A DNA stretch of 54,619 bases from Myxococcota bacterium (GCA_023150835.1 JAKLKB010000055.1:1-54619); one strand, 5' to 3'. Shown: positions 32,892 to 42,069, counted from the stretch's first letter. Notes: generated by a model from the sequence alone, not told the origin. Numbers and translations: made by a program.

Positions 32892-33506
32892 ATGTGCCGT
32901 CGTCTGTTTGTTTTTTGCGTCGGTTGGTTGGTCGGATACAGCGCGTTTGCCGCACACGCCAAGCCTTCCTTTTCTTTTCCTTTCCCCACAGCCCTCACGC
33001 TCCACAGCAAAACCGAGATCCCTCGCTTGACGCTCGCTTATCACGGATCTCTCGGCACCGCACAACAAGCGCAGACCGTCCCAACACCTCCTCAAACCCC
33101 CATGCCTGCCTTCGATCAGACTTATCTGTATTTTACCATCGGGTTGTTGGCGGGTTCCCTTGTGGTGGGTATCGGTGAGACCATCACCCGCCAAGTCGGG
33201 GGTGATCCGCTTGGATGGCAGATCGCAGGTGTGCTGTTGAACGGTGCTGGAACCGTATACAACGCCGTGATCATGTCGCAGATGCTTTCGCAGATCCAAG
33301 AACCCATGATCCAAGCGCTGTTTTGGGCCAGCCTGATCGCAAGCGGTATCGGCTTTCTCGTCTCTGTCGTCCAACTCATCATCCAGATCCACCGCCGCAT
33401 GAACAAGCCCAAAGAGATCCCAAAACCTGTGGCTCTCGTCCCTTGGGGAGATATCGACGAACGCGGAAACCCCCGCGCAGGACTCGCACTCGTCGGCCAC
33501 TTCTGA
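32892..33506 (+). CDS. exported or membrane protein, unknown
   Basis: A 204-residue protein starting at ATG 32892 with AAGGAG ten bases upstream; the open frame further upstream is not used. It begins with a hydrophobic signal (CRRLFVFCVGWLVGYSAFA, then AHAKP). Two later hydrophobic helices lie at about 81-103 (LYFTIGLLAGSLVVGIGE) and 143-165 (LFWASLIASGIGFLVSVVQL), separated by VGGDPLGWQIAGVLLNG. A short basic/Pro tail closes the protein. No family was recognised; it is a small integral inner-membrane protein. Its last 36 bases are duplicated just downstream. Confidence 0.65.
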   Translation: MCRRLFVFCVGWLVGYSAFAAHAKPSFSFPFPTALTLHSKTEIPRLTLAYHGSLGTAQQAQTVPTPPQTPMPAFDQTYLYFTIGLLAGSLVVGIGETITRQVGGDPLGWQIAGVLLNGAGTVYNAVIMSQMLSQIQEPMIQALFWASLIASGIGFLVSVVQLIIQIHRRMNKPKEIPKPVALVPWGDIDERGNPRAGLALVGHF

Positions 33507-33584
33507 GCCAACGGCATCGTCTTGCAAGAGCGAGAGGGGGTTGGTCTCGCGCAGGACGCGCACTCGTCGGCCACTTCTGAGCCA
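33474..33584. repeat. direct duplication of the 3' end of the preceding gene
   Basis: A 37-base block (CGCGCAGGACTCGCACTCGT and onward, through the stop) at 33474-33510 recurs with one mismatch at 33548-33584. It includes the TGA of the membrane-protein gene and stops two bases before the end of the convergent gene. It may be a slippage duplication or an insertion footprint. Confidence 0.8.
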
Positions 33585-33586
33585 CT

Positions 33587-34573
33587 TCACTCACGCGGAA
33601 GCTGATCAGGACACATCCGTAACGTCCCATACCCCGCAAAAAGCTCGCCTGTCGTGTGACGCCAACGCTTTGAATAACGGCGGCTCGGTTTTCTTAATTG
33701 ACTCACAAGATACGAATTGAATGTGCGTTGTTTTCCCCCATCCATCCGCTTATAAAGCGATGGCTCGGCGCGGTACATAAAGATCTCGTGAACGGTGGGG
33801 CGTGGGCTGTACCCCGTATGAAGTATCCTTACCCGACCATCCGCATCCAGCCCATCGACGATCCCGACGTGCGTCAGCGGGTCGTCTTCAAGATCGCGAT
33901 TGCGATTGCGATCCACCGTCGCATGCCAGAACACAACATCACCTTGCTTGGGTTCGCCTCGGTGGATGTACCCGTACTTTTGGAAAAAGTGGAACAGTGC
34001 AAACGTACCGCTTGAACCCCGATACCCCGAAGATGCGAACGCATCGATCCCAAACCGCGAAAACACACAACGCAGCCAACCCGCGCAATTGCTCCGATAC
34101 GAGGCGTTCTGTGCTGCGCTTGTGCAGCGCGCCCACAAACGACCTCGATCCCGTCGAGCCATGCGCACGATCCGTTGCCTACATCCTCCTAGCGGCGGAG
34201 AAGACACCACAGGCAACGCTGCTTCCCACATCCGCAAGGGCATCCATGCCCGTATCTGGGGGGGCAATTGGTCTGCGCCCGGCCCATCATACAGGCGCGA
34301 TCGCAACGCTGGTGGAGCCAAGACGGAAGCCGATGCTTCGAGAAAAGGCGGGTGTTCGTCGATATCATCAAGGCTTGGTGGAAGGACGTGGATCGGCGGG
34401 CGGGTGGGAGGAGGGGTGTGTCGTGTGAGGGTGCGCTGTTGTGTACATCCGATCTCCAAGATCGAGGCCACAAGGATCAAACCGAAGAAGCCGACCACAC
34501 CCCACGAAAGAGAAGGGGGCCATGTTCTTTTTGCGTTCGCTTGCTTGTTGTTTGGTTGTTCCCATCGCAGCAT
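33587..34573 (-). CDS. NlpC/P60-like cell-wall hydrolase (putative)
   Basis: A 328-residue protein from ATG 34573, preceded by AAGGAGG. A hydrophobic segment at residues 23-42 (SWGVVGFFGLILVASILEIG) ends in Cys43, so it is either a lipoprotein with an imperfect lipobox or a signal anchor. A Pro-rich spacer follows. The last 190 residues contain a Cys-peptidase-like motif YRSNCAGWLRCVFSRFGI and, downstream, GDVVFWHATVDRNRNRDLED followed by LTHVGIVD. This Cys...GDVVFW...H.GIV order is that of NlpC/P60 and related amidases cleaving peptidoglycan stem peptides. It is convergent with the membrane-protein gene. Assignment is by motif order, and the substrate is unknown. Confidence 0.72.
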   Translation of the reverse strand: MLRWEQPNNKQANAKRTWPPSLSWGVVGFFGLILVASILEIGCTQQRTLTRHTPPPTRPPIHVLPPSLDDIDEHPPFLEASASVLAPPALRSRLYDGPGADQLPPQIRAWMPLRMWEAALPVVSSPPLGGCRQRIVRMARRDRGRLWARCTSAAQNASYRSNCAGWLRCVFSRFGIDAFASSGYRGSSGTFALFHFFQKYGYIHRGEPKQGDVVFWHATVDRNRNRDLEDDPLTHVGIVDGLDADGRVRILHTGYSPRPTVHEIFMYRAEPSLYKRMDGGKQRTFNSYLVSQLRKPSRRYSKRWRHTTGELFAGYGTLRMCPDQLPRE

Positions 34574-34677
34574 CTTGCCTCCTTGCACGTTGTTTCTGCG
34601 GTTTTTTCTGCAAAACCACACCACATACCCACAAAAAGGCTACCACAACCCTCCGCAAAAAACAAAAAGCGATGGCT

Positions 34678-34794
34678 TATACGAAATCCGCCCATCGTGT
34701 GACCCTAACGGTGTAGGGGCAGACAGGTGTGACTGCCCAAGAATCGGGCGTCTACGCGATATCTTACGATCACACTTCACTCGGATATCGCATC
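34678..34794. repeat. family B element, copy 3
   Basis: About 117 bp, ends TATACGAAATCCGCCC and TCGGATATCGCATCA, core GTGTAGGGGCAGACAGGTGT. Its right end touches the argG stop codon (TCA at 34793-34795 on the plus strand), so the element sits exactly at the gene end. Confidence 0.78.
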
Positions 34795-36016
34795 ATTCGC
34801 CGAGGATGACTTTGTGAGCGCGCAAACGCAACGCGTTGAGTTGGATGAAGCCCGCTGCATCCTTCTGATCGTAGCCGCCCTCCACATCCATCGAAGACAA
34901 CTCTTGATTGTACAACGAACTCGGCGAGAAACGGCCTTGGATCATCACGTTTCCTCTGTACAATTCAAGATTCACATAACCATCGATCAAACTTTCCGCT
35001 TGGGTGAATGCCGCTCGCAAAAAGTCCATCTCCGGGCTAAACCAAAAACCGTTGTAGATCAACTCTGCAAACTTGGGGGCCAAGCTGTTTCGCAGGCGCA
35101 TGACTTCGCGATCCATCGCGATGCCTTCGAGGTCGCGCAAGGCGTGGTGCAAGATCGTTCCGCCCGGTGTTTCGTACACACCACGCGACTTGATCCCAAC
35201 AAAGCGGTTCTCCACGATATCGATCCGACCGACACCATGAAGGCTTCCAAGATCGTTGAGGTAAGAAAACAACGCCCAAGGCTCTTCTTTTCGTGTCCCA
35301 TCGTCCAAATTTTCCACCGCGACAGGTAACGCATCTTTGAACTCCACCTTCAAACGGCATCCTTCTTCAGGAGCGTTGCGCGGTGAACGTGTCAGCCGAT
35401 AGATATCTTCGGGCGGCGTCAACAGCGGATCTTCGAGCATCCCAGCCTCATAGCTTTTGTGCATCAAGTTTTCGTCCGTACTATAGGGCTTTTCTGCGGT
35501 GGCTTCGACAGGAATCGCATTCTCTTTGGCATAACGGATCAGATCCTGGCGACCTTTGAAACGCTCCAAAAACGAAGACTCTTTCCAAGGAGCGATCACT
35601 TTCAACTGCGGAGCAAGCGCTGCATACGCCAACTCGAAACGCACTTGATCGTTGCCTTTGCCCGTCGAACCGTGAGAAACATATCTCGCGTTTTCTTTTA
35701 ACGCGATCTCCACTTGGCGACGCGCAATCAACGGGCGCGCCAACGATGTCCCCAACAGATAACGACCTTCATACACCGCATTTCCCGCAATCGCCGGAAA
35801 AATGAAATCCGTCACGAACTCTCTTTGCAAGTCTTCGACGTACACCTTCGATGCACCCGTCTCCAACGCACGCAACTTCAAACTCTCAAAGTTTTCCTTT
35901 TGACCCACATCCGCAACGTAAGCGATCACATCATAGCCACGCTCTTGCAAGATCTTCAAAATACATGAGGTGTCCAATCCACCACTGTAGGCCAATACAA
36001 CTTTTTCTCGACTCAT
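34793..36016 (-). CDS. argG: argininosuccinate synthase
   Basis: ArgG joins citrulline and aspartate with ATP, the penultimate step of arginine synthesis. The 407-residue protein has the PP-loop [16 protein letters not shown] near the N-terminus, the [14 protein letters not shown] motif, the [10 protein letters not shown] segment and EGCRLKVEF. Length fits the family. ATG 36016 has AGGAG nine bases upstream; the open frame before it is not coding. No other arginine gene is adjacent, so it seems to be a lone gene. Confidence 0.96.
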   Translation of the reverse strand: MSREKVVLAYSGGLDTSCILKILQERGYDVIAYVADVGQKENFESLKLRALETGASKVYVEDLQREFVTDFIFPAIAGNAVYEGRYLLGTSLARPLIARRQVEIALKENARYVSHGSTGKGNDQVRFELAYAALAPQLKVIAPWKESSFLERFKGRQDLIRYAKENAIPVEATAEKPYSTDENLMHKSYEAGMLEDPLLTPPEDIYRLTRSPRNAPEEGCRLKVEFKDALPVAVENLDDGTRKEEPWALFSYLNDLGSLHGVGRIDIVENRFVGIKSRGVYETPGGTILHHALRDLEGIAMDREVMRLRNSLAPKFAELIYNGFWFSPEMDFLRAAFTQAESLIDGYVNLELYRGNVMIQGRFSPSSLYNQELSSMDVEGGYDQKDAAGFIQLNALRLRAHKVILGE

Positions 36017-36452
36017 CTTTTGTTTCTCCTTCGCGCCTCTTGCGCTCCAATCCTCGCCTTCTCTCTGCGAACATCGCGCACTTCTCGGCAAACGGTCGCG
36101 TGTGCTAACACACCCTACTATCCCCTGTCAACTCCTGATCCTTTTCTCTCCACGTGACTCCGCGCTTCAACCCAAATCCCCCGCACAACCGAAGAAAAAA
36201 CATCACTTCTTTCTCCTCACACATCCCCGCGCTTTTTTTGAGATGAAAAAAATACGAAAAAATCCTTGAAAAAAACAAAACACCCTTTATTATCGTTTCA
36301 CATGATCTGCAATACGTTTTGCGTTTGCTTGCGTCTCTCGTTGTTCCTCTACCTTACTTTGCCGAAAAAGCCTTGTCTTTTCAATCCGTAAAAACACGCC
36401 GCCCCCGTTGACTACTGTTTGATTCGACGAAAAAACATACTTTTGATACTTG
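36017..36452. other. divergent AT-rich gap between argG and the AT-hook gene
   Basis: A 436-base region that must hold both promoters. It includes A-rich runs near 36241-36290 and TTGACT at 36408-36413. No clear -10 box lies at the correct distance. No gene is supported. Confidence 0.35.
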
Positions 36453-38342
36453 ATGACGGACACTCTCATGGATAAAAAACCAAGTTCTACCGACAAAAAA
36501 AACGATCCAAAGAAGATCCTTCGACGACGTGGTAACGAAGAGGTCGTCTTCGATCCTTCCCAAGAATCCCTCAGCCACGAAAAACTCGACGCCGCCCAAA
36601 ATCCCGAATCCTCCGCACCAAACACTTCTTCCAAATTGCGCCTCCCCCGAAGAAAACTCAACAAACGCGCCCGAAAAGTCCGACCTGCTGAACTTCCCGA
36701 AGAGATCCAAAAAAAAATACAAGACGGCGAAAGCCCCTCCATCCCCCTCCATCCACTCCTTGCGAAGGATTCCCCCATGACCACAAAAAAACGCACCCCC
36801 ACCCCCGACCCGGCCCAAACATCAACCACCCCCAAACGACGCGGACGACCACCCAAACCAAAAAGCGCTACCGATATCCGTTCTCTTCTCAATAATCCCG
36901 AAAAGCTCAAACAAGATAGCAATGCCCTCGTCGATCTCGTCCGCAAAATCGATCAAACTCCCTCTCACGCTGGACCTCGAAAGCGCGGACGTCCCTCCAA
37001 ACACGCGACCCATCTTCGCGGTCTTTTTACCAGCGAAACCCCTCTTTCCGAACGCCCCTCTTCTGATCGGTCTCTCCCCCCATCGACAACTTCTTCGGCC
37101 TTCCCATCCAGCGAATCCGCTACCACTCCCACCACTCCTACCGCTCCTACCACCGACGCAAAACTCGCCGCTTCGCTTGCACAAGCCGCCACTCAGCCTC
37201 CCGCTCCCAAAAAACGCGGGCGACCGAAAAAACAAGTGGACTCCCCCCTCCTTTCGACCGCTGTCACTTTCTCTGATGCAACATCTGAACACCCCACCAC
37301 ACCTTCTTCTCCCCAATTACCACAAGCACCGAGTTCTATACTTTCTTCTCCGTCTTTTCCTGAAACTTCAAACGTTGCTCTTCCTTTGCCGTTGCCCGAA
37401 GCTCCGAAAAAACGCGGACGACCGAAAAAGTCAGAATCCATCGCTTTGATCGCTCCTTCTATACCTCTCCAAAAGCGCGGTCGTGGCCGACCTCGCAAGT
37501 CAGAATCCCTCTCCTCTCTCCACTCTGTTTCTGTTGCGCCCATCCAAACACCGCCATCTCCCGTTGAGCATGATATCCTCCAACCTACCGCTCCATCCGT
37601 CGAGCACGATACCCTCCAACCCAACGCGACAACCGAAACAACAACTGAAACGCCGAAAAAACGCGGCCCGGGTCGCCCCAAAAAATCAGAATCCCCCGTA
37701 CAAAGCACCCCCGTCCTCGCTCTCCAAAAGCGTGGACGTGGGCGACCCCGCAAAAGCCAAAGCCTTGTCTCCCTCCCTGCCCTTGCAAATACAACCAACC
37801 CGACGATCTCTTCGGCTGTTGCAGAATCATCCTCTTCGGCCAACCACTCCCCTCGTCCCGATACCTTGGCCCAAACCCACTCAGTCGCAAACAACACGAC
37901 TGCTGTTGTTGCAGACACGCCTCCAAAGCGCGGGCGTGGGCGACCCCGCAAAAATCCAATCCCCCAACCTTCTCAACACACCAGTCCCCCGATCAAACGA
38001 GGCCCCGGGCGACCCCGTAAAATCGAAAACATTGTCGCGGCTGCTTTCAAAGAGCCACCCAAAAAGCGCGGCCCCGGGCGACCCCGAAAAGCCGATATCC
38101 TTCAACGTCAACGCAAAAAATCCTTGCAAGGCGTTGGACCCGGACAAGCCATCACTTTCCGCGCCTTACAAACTCAACTCGAAGCCCTCCAAGCGTGGCG
38201 TAATAAAGACGAAACTGTCCGCCTGCGCGTCCGCAAAGCCCTTGAAGGCAGCGCAAAACGCACCGACGATAGCGATTATCGCGAAGTGATCGAAACCTTG
38301 ATCTTTAAAATGCTCTATCCCGAAGATCACCAAGGCGAATAA
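36453..38342 (+). CDS. basic chromatin-like protein with ten AT-hook motifs
   Basis: A 629-residue, highly basic, low-complexity protein. Ten AT-hook cores (RGRP or RGxGRP with flanking Lys) can be read: KRRGRPPKP, RKRGRPSKH, KKRGRPKKQ, KKRGRPKKSES, QKRGRGRPRKS, KKRGPGRPKKS, QKRGRGRPRKSQ, PKRGRGRPRKN, IKRGPGRPRKI and KKRGPGRPRKAD. They are spread over residues 128-550 and separated by Ser/Thr/Pro-rich spacers. The last 80 residues (VGPGQAITFRALQTQLEALQ and on) form a different, helical-looking domain. The AT-hooks should bind the minor groove of AT-rich DNA. The known Myxococcus example, CarD, has four and a CdnL domain, which is absent here. ATG 36453 and ATG 36468 are both possible starts; the ribosome site is weak. 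Confidence 0.85.
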   Translation: MTDTLMDKKPSSTDKKNDPKKILRRRGNEEVVFDPSQESLSHEKLDAAQNPESSAPNTSSKLRLPRRKLNKRARKVRPAELPEEIQKKIQDGESPSIPLHPLLAKDSPMTTKKRTPTPDPAQTSTTPKRRGRPPKPKSATDIRSLLNNPEKLKQDSNALVDLVRKIDQTPSHAGPRKRGRPSKHATHLRGLFTSETPLSERPSSDRSLPPSTTSSAFPSSESATTPTTPTAPTTDAKLAASLAQAATQPPAPKKRGRPKKQVDSPLLSTAVTFSDATSEHPTTPSSPQLPQAPSSILSSPSFPETSNVALPLPLPEAPKKRGRPKKSESIALIAPSIPLQKRGRGRPRKSESLSSLHSVSVAPIQTPPSPVEHDILQPTAPSVEHDTLQPNATTETTTETPKKRGPGRPKKSESPVQSTPVLALQKRGRGRPRKSQSLVSLPALANTTNPTISSAVAESSSSANHSPRPDTLAQTHSVANNTTAVVADTPPKRGRGRPRKNPIPQPSQHTSPPIKRGPGRPRKIENIVAAAFKEPPKKRGPGRPRKADILQRQRKKSLQGVGPGQAITFRALQTQLEALQAWRNKDETVRLRVRKALEGSAKRTDDSDYREVIETLIFKMLYPEDHQGE

Positions 38343-38383
38343 TCCGAATAATCCGAATCCCACTCATGGTGTGATCGAACAAT

Positions 38384-38516
38384 CATACGAAATCCGCCCG
38401 CTGCGTTATCGTAAAGAGGTCGGGGCACACAGGCGCGGCTGCCCAACCGTAGGGCATCTACGCACGATCCTTCGCTCACACATCTTGCGGATCTCGTATC
38501 ACTCGGATCTCGTATC
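38384..38516. repeat. family B element, copy 4
   Basis: From ATACGAAATCCGCCCG to a right end CGGATCTCGTATCA, which is itself repeated at 38502-38516. The core GGGCACACAGGCGCGGCTGC is degenerate. It is the first unit of a 594-base repeat-filled gap between the AT-hook and Hsp33 genes. Confidence 0.65.
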
Positions 38517-38532
38517 AGAACAGTCCACAGCG

Positions 38533-38813
38533 CACTTGGACCAACTCATTCCATTCGTTTGCGATCATCATTCCTACAATATCCGTCAAAAGCGTATCCA
38601 TAAGCGTCGATGCGGTTTGTTGTAAACGCCCTGTGATTGGGCAGCCACACCTGTCTGCCCCTACTTTTTCACGTACTTCACGGACGGAACAGAAACTGTT
38701 TGCTTTGAAAAAAGCAGCCGTCAAAGCGAACAGTCCGGAGCAGAAACCTCGTTACGCAGGGAAAAAACAGTCGTGTTGTCAGCGAAACGAATCGATTGAG
38801 TTGGTCCAAGTGG
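38533..38813. repeat. inverted-repeat pair enclosing a family B fragment
   Basis: An arm starting CACTTGGACCAACTCATTCC (38533-38563) is the imperfect inverse of GCGAAACGAATCGATTGAGT, continuing TGGTCCAAGTG (38782-38813). Between the arms lies a family B core (GGGCAGCCACACCTGTCTGC near 38640). The arrangement resembles a separate element, or one copy inverted into another. A further degenerate core lies at about 38821-38895. No gene is supported in the gap. Confidence 0.6.
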
Positions 38814-38936
38814 TCCACAGCGGCTGCCCTACAACAGGGCTACGAGAGCGGATCGCATCGACCGTGCGATCGCACTTCTCTCGGGTGTCGTCTCCTCCGC
38901 CGATCTGCGAAGCAAAAAAGTAAGGTCTGTTCGTGG

Positions 38937-39875
38937 TTATGAGTGGAAACTTTCTTCTAATTGCGACGCCAAAGCCTGAAGGGCTTGTCTGTCAAAGTGA
39001 TAAGGTTCGCGGCAAAAATCGCAGGCGATCTCGGCTTGCCCTTGCTCGTCTGCGATCGCTCGCAATTCTTCTGCCCCCAAGCTCAACAGCGCTCGCTCGA
39101 CTCGCCGCAGGCTGCACGTACAACGAAACGACAAGGGCCGTTCTTCGACGATGTGGTAAGTCTCTCCGAGCAATGCGTGCATGATCGTCGCAAGCGGGAC
39201 ACCTGCTTCGATCTGCTTGACCACTGAATCCATCCGTTCGATCTGCGCTTCCAACTTGTCGATCACCGCCTCCTCTGCCCCCGGCATCAATTGCAAGATA
39301 AATCCTCCTGCCGACAAGATGCTCCCATCCTCGCCCAACAACACCCCCACCCCCACCGAAGAAGGCGTTTGCTCAGATTGTAAGAAATAGTATGTAATGT
39401 CGCTTCCGACCTCACCATTGATCAACGGCACCGTCCCACGATACGCCTCGTCTTCTCCTGTGTCGCGTAATACGTGCAAAAATCCCTCTTTCCCTATCGT
39501 TGCGCCCACATCGATCGTTCCCGGCTCGCCGTTGGGATGCCCGACCTGCGGCTCTCCCACGTAGCCGCGCACGCTGCCGTCCGCCCGTGCATCCACCACG
39601 ATCCGTCCGATCGGACCGTCCCCTCGGAATTCCAGAGCCAATTGATGTTGCTCTTCTTTCAACATCCCCGCCATCATCACACCTGCCGAAAGCACCCGAC
39701 CCAACGCAACGCTGGCATTCGGCCACGTCTCATGGCGGCGACACAAACGGCGCACCAGTTTCGTCGTCTGGCACATATACGCACGCACTTGTCCGTTATA
39801 CGCAAGCGCTTTGATCAACACATCTTGATTCGTCACAGCTTTCTCCGCTCTTTGTTCTTTGTGGTTTTTGTGCAT
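38937..39875 (-). CDS. hslO: redox-regulated chaperone Hsp33
   Basis: Hsp33 is a cytosolic holdase activated by oxidation of a zinc-bound cysteine cluster. This 312-residue protein has the family opening ALAYNGQVRAYMCQTTKLVR, the core GDGPIGRIVVDARADGSVRGYV and the four zinc cysteines C252-x-C254 and C285-x-x-C288. Length is about 290-300 in the family, so the first 13 residues may be extra. ATG 39875 has AGGTGAG about six bases upstream; a GTG near VTNQDVLIK is an alternative. It is divergent from the 3D-domain lipoprotein, with 128 bases between. Confidence 0.94.
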   Translation of the reverse strand: MHKNHKEQRAEKAVTNQDVLIKALAYNGQVRAYMCQTTKLVRRLCRRHETWPNASVALGRVLSAGVMMAGMLKEEQHQLALEFRGDGPIGRIVVDARADGSVRGYVGEPQVGHPNGEPGTIDVGATIGKEGFLHVLRDTGEDEAYRGTVPLINGEVGSDITYYFLQSEQTPSSVGVGVLLGEDGSILSAGGFILQLMPGAEEAVIDKLEAQIERMDSVVKQIEAGVPLATIMHALLGETYHIVEERPLSFRCTCSLRRVERALLSLGAEELRAIADEQGQAEIACDFCREPYHFDRQALQALASQLEESFHS

Positions 39876-40003
39876 CGCTCACCTACCCACGCCTCCTTGC
39901 GCTGGCAGAGATTGACGCCACGCTGACTTCGTTCTACAACGTACGCGCAAGGTGACGTGTTTGCATCTTGCGGTACGTTCTTTTTATTTTGTAGGAAAAG
40001 AGA

Positions 40004-40978
40004 ATGTCTGCTCTGCGTTTTGTTTTTCGTCTCCTGCCTCTGGCTTTGTTCGGGGGAGGCTGTCTTACGATCTCCTTTTGGTTTCTGCAAGGGTGCGATC
40101 TGGGGCCTCCATCAGAAGCTGCCATCGAGTCCACACCCCGTTTGGAGATCGTGCAAGGTACTGAAAAAGAAGCGGAGCCTGTTGCTGAGCCTTTCGCCGA
40201 GCCGCTTCCCCTCGAACCTTCGCCCGAAACCAGCGTTCCCGAAGAATTCGCATCCGAAACCCAATCATCCGATGCCACCGAACCTTTCGCACCTGAACTC
40301 GAACCGATACCCGAACCGATACCCGAGCCGATCCCTGAACCCGTTCCTGAACCCGCCACCGAGCCGACTCCTGAGAAAGATCCCGGACAAGGCACTTCGA
40401 TCGGCCCGTATTGGATCACCTACTACTACCTCGCACAAGAACAGCAGTACACAGGCACACCAGACACCGATCTCTATGATGCCAACTGTAAAAAGATCGC
40501 GACGGTTTCAAGCACTTATTCGGATGCTGTTTGCATCGAAGGCAGCGGAAAACTCAAAGATGGTCGTGTGATCAACTACGCAAAAACCTGTAGCTGCGGG
40601 CGTTCCTGTCGTGGCGGGAGCATCATCTGCTACAGCGTCTTGGACCCCGCACGCTTTCCTTGGGGCCTTGGTTCGCGCAGCAACGCCCTTGTTCCGCTGC
40701 GATCTCTTGCGACCGACCCATCCCTGCTGCCTTACGGAACCCTCGTGTATATCCCCCAATGGGACGGCGTTTTGATCCCTGCTCTCGATGGCTTGGGCGG
40801 CTGGACGCATGACGGGTGTTTTCGCGCTGACGACGTCGGCGGAGCCATCAAAGGACAGCACTATGATTTTTTTGCCGGAACATCGGCCATGTGGAAGGCT
40901 CTTGAAAAGATCCATCCCACGCGCACCAACCTCCAACTCTTCAAAAACCCACCGCGCTGTGCGCATCTCAAACCTTAA
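40004..40978 (+). CDS. 3D-domain (MltA C-terminal type) exported protein
   Basis: A 324-residue protein. It opens with MSALRFVFRLLPLALFGGG, a signal, possibly a lipoprotein (Cys20 or Cys31). An acidic/Pro linker with a PEPIPEPIPEPIPEP repeat (about residues 100-121) precedes the domain. The domain shows IGPYWITYYYLAQEQQYTG, SLLPYGTLVYIPQWDG and HDGCFRADDVGGAIKGQHYD, whose conserved Asp residues define the 3D double-psi barrel of MltA-like lytic transglycosylases and resuscitation factors. Expected role is cleavage or binding of peptidoglycan glycan strands. The Pro/Glu spacer would span the wall or periplasm. Catalytic activity of 3D domains without MltA's other half is not certain. Confidence 0.8.
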   Translation: MSALRFVFRLLPLALFGGGCLTISFWFLQGCDLGPPSEAAIESTPRLEIVQGTEKEAEPVAEPFAEPLPLEPSPETSVPEEFASETQSSDATEPFAPELEPIPEPIPEPIPEPVPEPATEPTPEKDPGQGTSIGPYWITYYYLAQEQQYTGTPDTDLYDANCKKIATVSSTYSDAVCIEGSGKLKDGRVINYAKTCSCGRSCRGGSIICYSVLDPARFPWGLGSRSNALVPLRSLATDPSLLPYGTLVYIPQWDGVLIPALDGLGGWTHDGCFRADDVGGAIKGQHYDFFAGTSAMWKALEKIHPTRTNLQLFKNPPRCAHLKP

Positions 40979-41033
40979 AAAAAGAGACCTTTCTCGCTCA
41001 AAACCATGATTCCCTTTGTAGGTCTTCATCGCA

Positions 41034-41684
41034 ATGTCACTCGATACTTCTCGCAAACGCGCCTTGTTGCGCAATCTGCTGTTTAACCTGATCGGTGTCT
41101 TCTTTGGAATCGGGTTGTTTGGATATGGCGTTTGGCAACTCAACGCCATGATCCGCAGCCGTTGGCTTTCTCCCCTAGAACAAGGGTATGCACGCTTGCT
41201 TTCCCAAGAGAGCCTACCCTACGAACGCGAAGATTCGCGCTACAAGCTCTCTTTCTTGCTCACCAACTCGCAGCAAAAAACAAGACCCTTGACGATCTTT
41301 GACCCAGATCTTTTTCATCACATGGAGAAGACGGCAGATGCTCGATCTCGTGAATTCTCTTATGCTTTGGCTGCACATCCTACAAAAACATGGGTGTTTC
41401 TTCGGTTGGGAGCGTATCGCCACAAACCCAAGCCCTTGCCTGCCTCGGCGTGGATCTTGATGATCGGTGTGATCCTTTGCGGTGTGGCCTTGTGGATAGC
41501 GGCCTTTCGCAGCGTCAAAGAACGCAGAAGACAGCTTGTTTTCGAGCAAGTTCTCGCAGACAACGAAGCCCGCAAAAAGACCCGCACAGCCGAGCCGTTG
41601 TCAAAGGTGGCGGCTGTGTCTCCTCTTTATCGAACGGGTGCCGTATGCCCAAACCTCCGTGTTTGCAGCAGGAAACTACGATAG
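41034..41684 (+). CDS. membrane protein with two helices, unknown
   Basis: A 216-residue protein with a hydrophobic helix at about 14-37 (LLFNLIGVFFGIGLFGYGVW) and another at about 140-158 (SAWILMIGVILCGVALWIA) flanking a soluble domain of about 100 residues. No family was recognised. The last 15 residues (GAVCPNLRVCSRKLR) are encoded by a repeat unit that also occurs at 41824 and 41871, so the C-terminus has been replaced or extended by repeat insertion. ATG 41034 has GTAGGT upstream. It follows the 3D-domain gene on the same strand by 55 bases. Confidence 0.6.
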   Translation: MSLDTSRKRALLRNLLFNLIGVFFGIGLFGYGVWQLNAMIRSRWLSPLEQGYARLLSQESLPYEREDSRYKLSFLLTNSQQKTRPLTIFDPDLFHHMEKTADARSREFSYALAAHPTKTWVFLRLGAYRHKPKPLPASAWILMIGVILCGVALWIAAFRSVKERRRQLVFEQVLADNEARKKTRTAEPLSKVAAVSPLYRTGAVCPNLRVCSRKLR

Positions 41685-41911
41685 CTTAGACGAAATCCGA
41701 GTGATCTGTGATCGAAGGATAGCGCCCAGACGTCCTGTGCTCGGGCAGCCACAGGGGGCTGCCCCTACATTTTACGACAACACAACGGACGGATTTCGTC
41801 TTACCCGCTGCGATCACCGGGGGCCGTATGCCCAAACCTCCGTGTTTGAGACGTTCGAGCGGCAGAGTGTATGCCCAAACCTCCGTGTTTGAGACGTTCG
41901 AGCGGCAGAGT
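41641..41911. repeat. repeated family-A head units
   Basis: The 25-base string CCGTATGCCCAAACCTCCGT with TTTG occurs at 41641 (inside the preceding gene) and 41824. A 43-base unit starting GTATGCCCAAACCTCCGTG is tandem at 41826-41868 and 41869-41911. The unit ends like the head of family A (GAGCGGCAGAGT), and a full family A copy follows at 41941. Confidence 0.75.
41688..41803. repeat. family B element, copy 5
   Basis: Ends AGACGAAATCCGA and CGGATTTCGTCTTA, with the core TGCTCGGGCAGCCACAGGGG and GCTGCCCCTAC. It lies between the repeated head units and begins four bases after a gene's stop codon. Confidence 0.75.
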
Positions 41912-41940
41912 GTTTGGTGTGAAAAAAACTCTGTTCAAAA

Positions 41941-42069
41941 CCCCGTGTTCGCGAGGCTCCAAGCGGAGCCGTTGTGGGTGGAAAAAGCTCTGATCTCTCC
42001 GCCAAAACGGGGTCAAGGGGGCTAAGACCCCTTGCGGGGTGTGGGGCCGCGCCCCACAAATACCCATCC
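41941..42069. repeat. family A dispersed repeat, copy 4
   Basis: About 129 bp from CCCCGTGTTCGCGAGGCTCC to CGCGCCCCACAAATACCCATC, with the hairpins CAAGGGGGCTAAGACCCCTTG and GGGGCCGCGCCCC. It ends about 38 bases before the dipeptidase gene. Confidence 0.78.
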
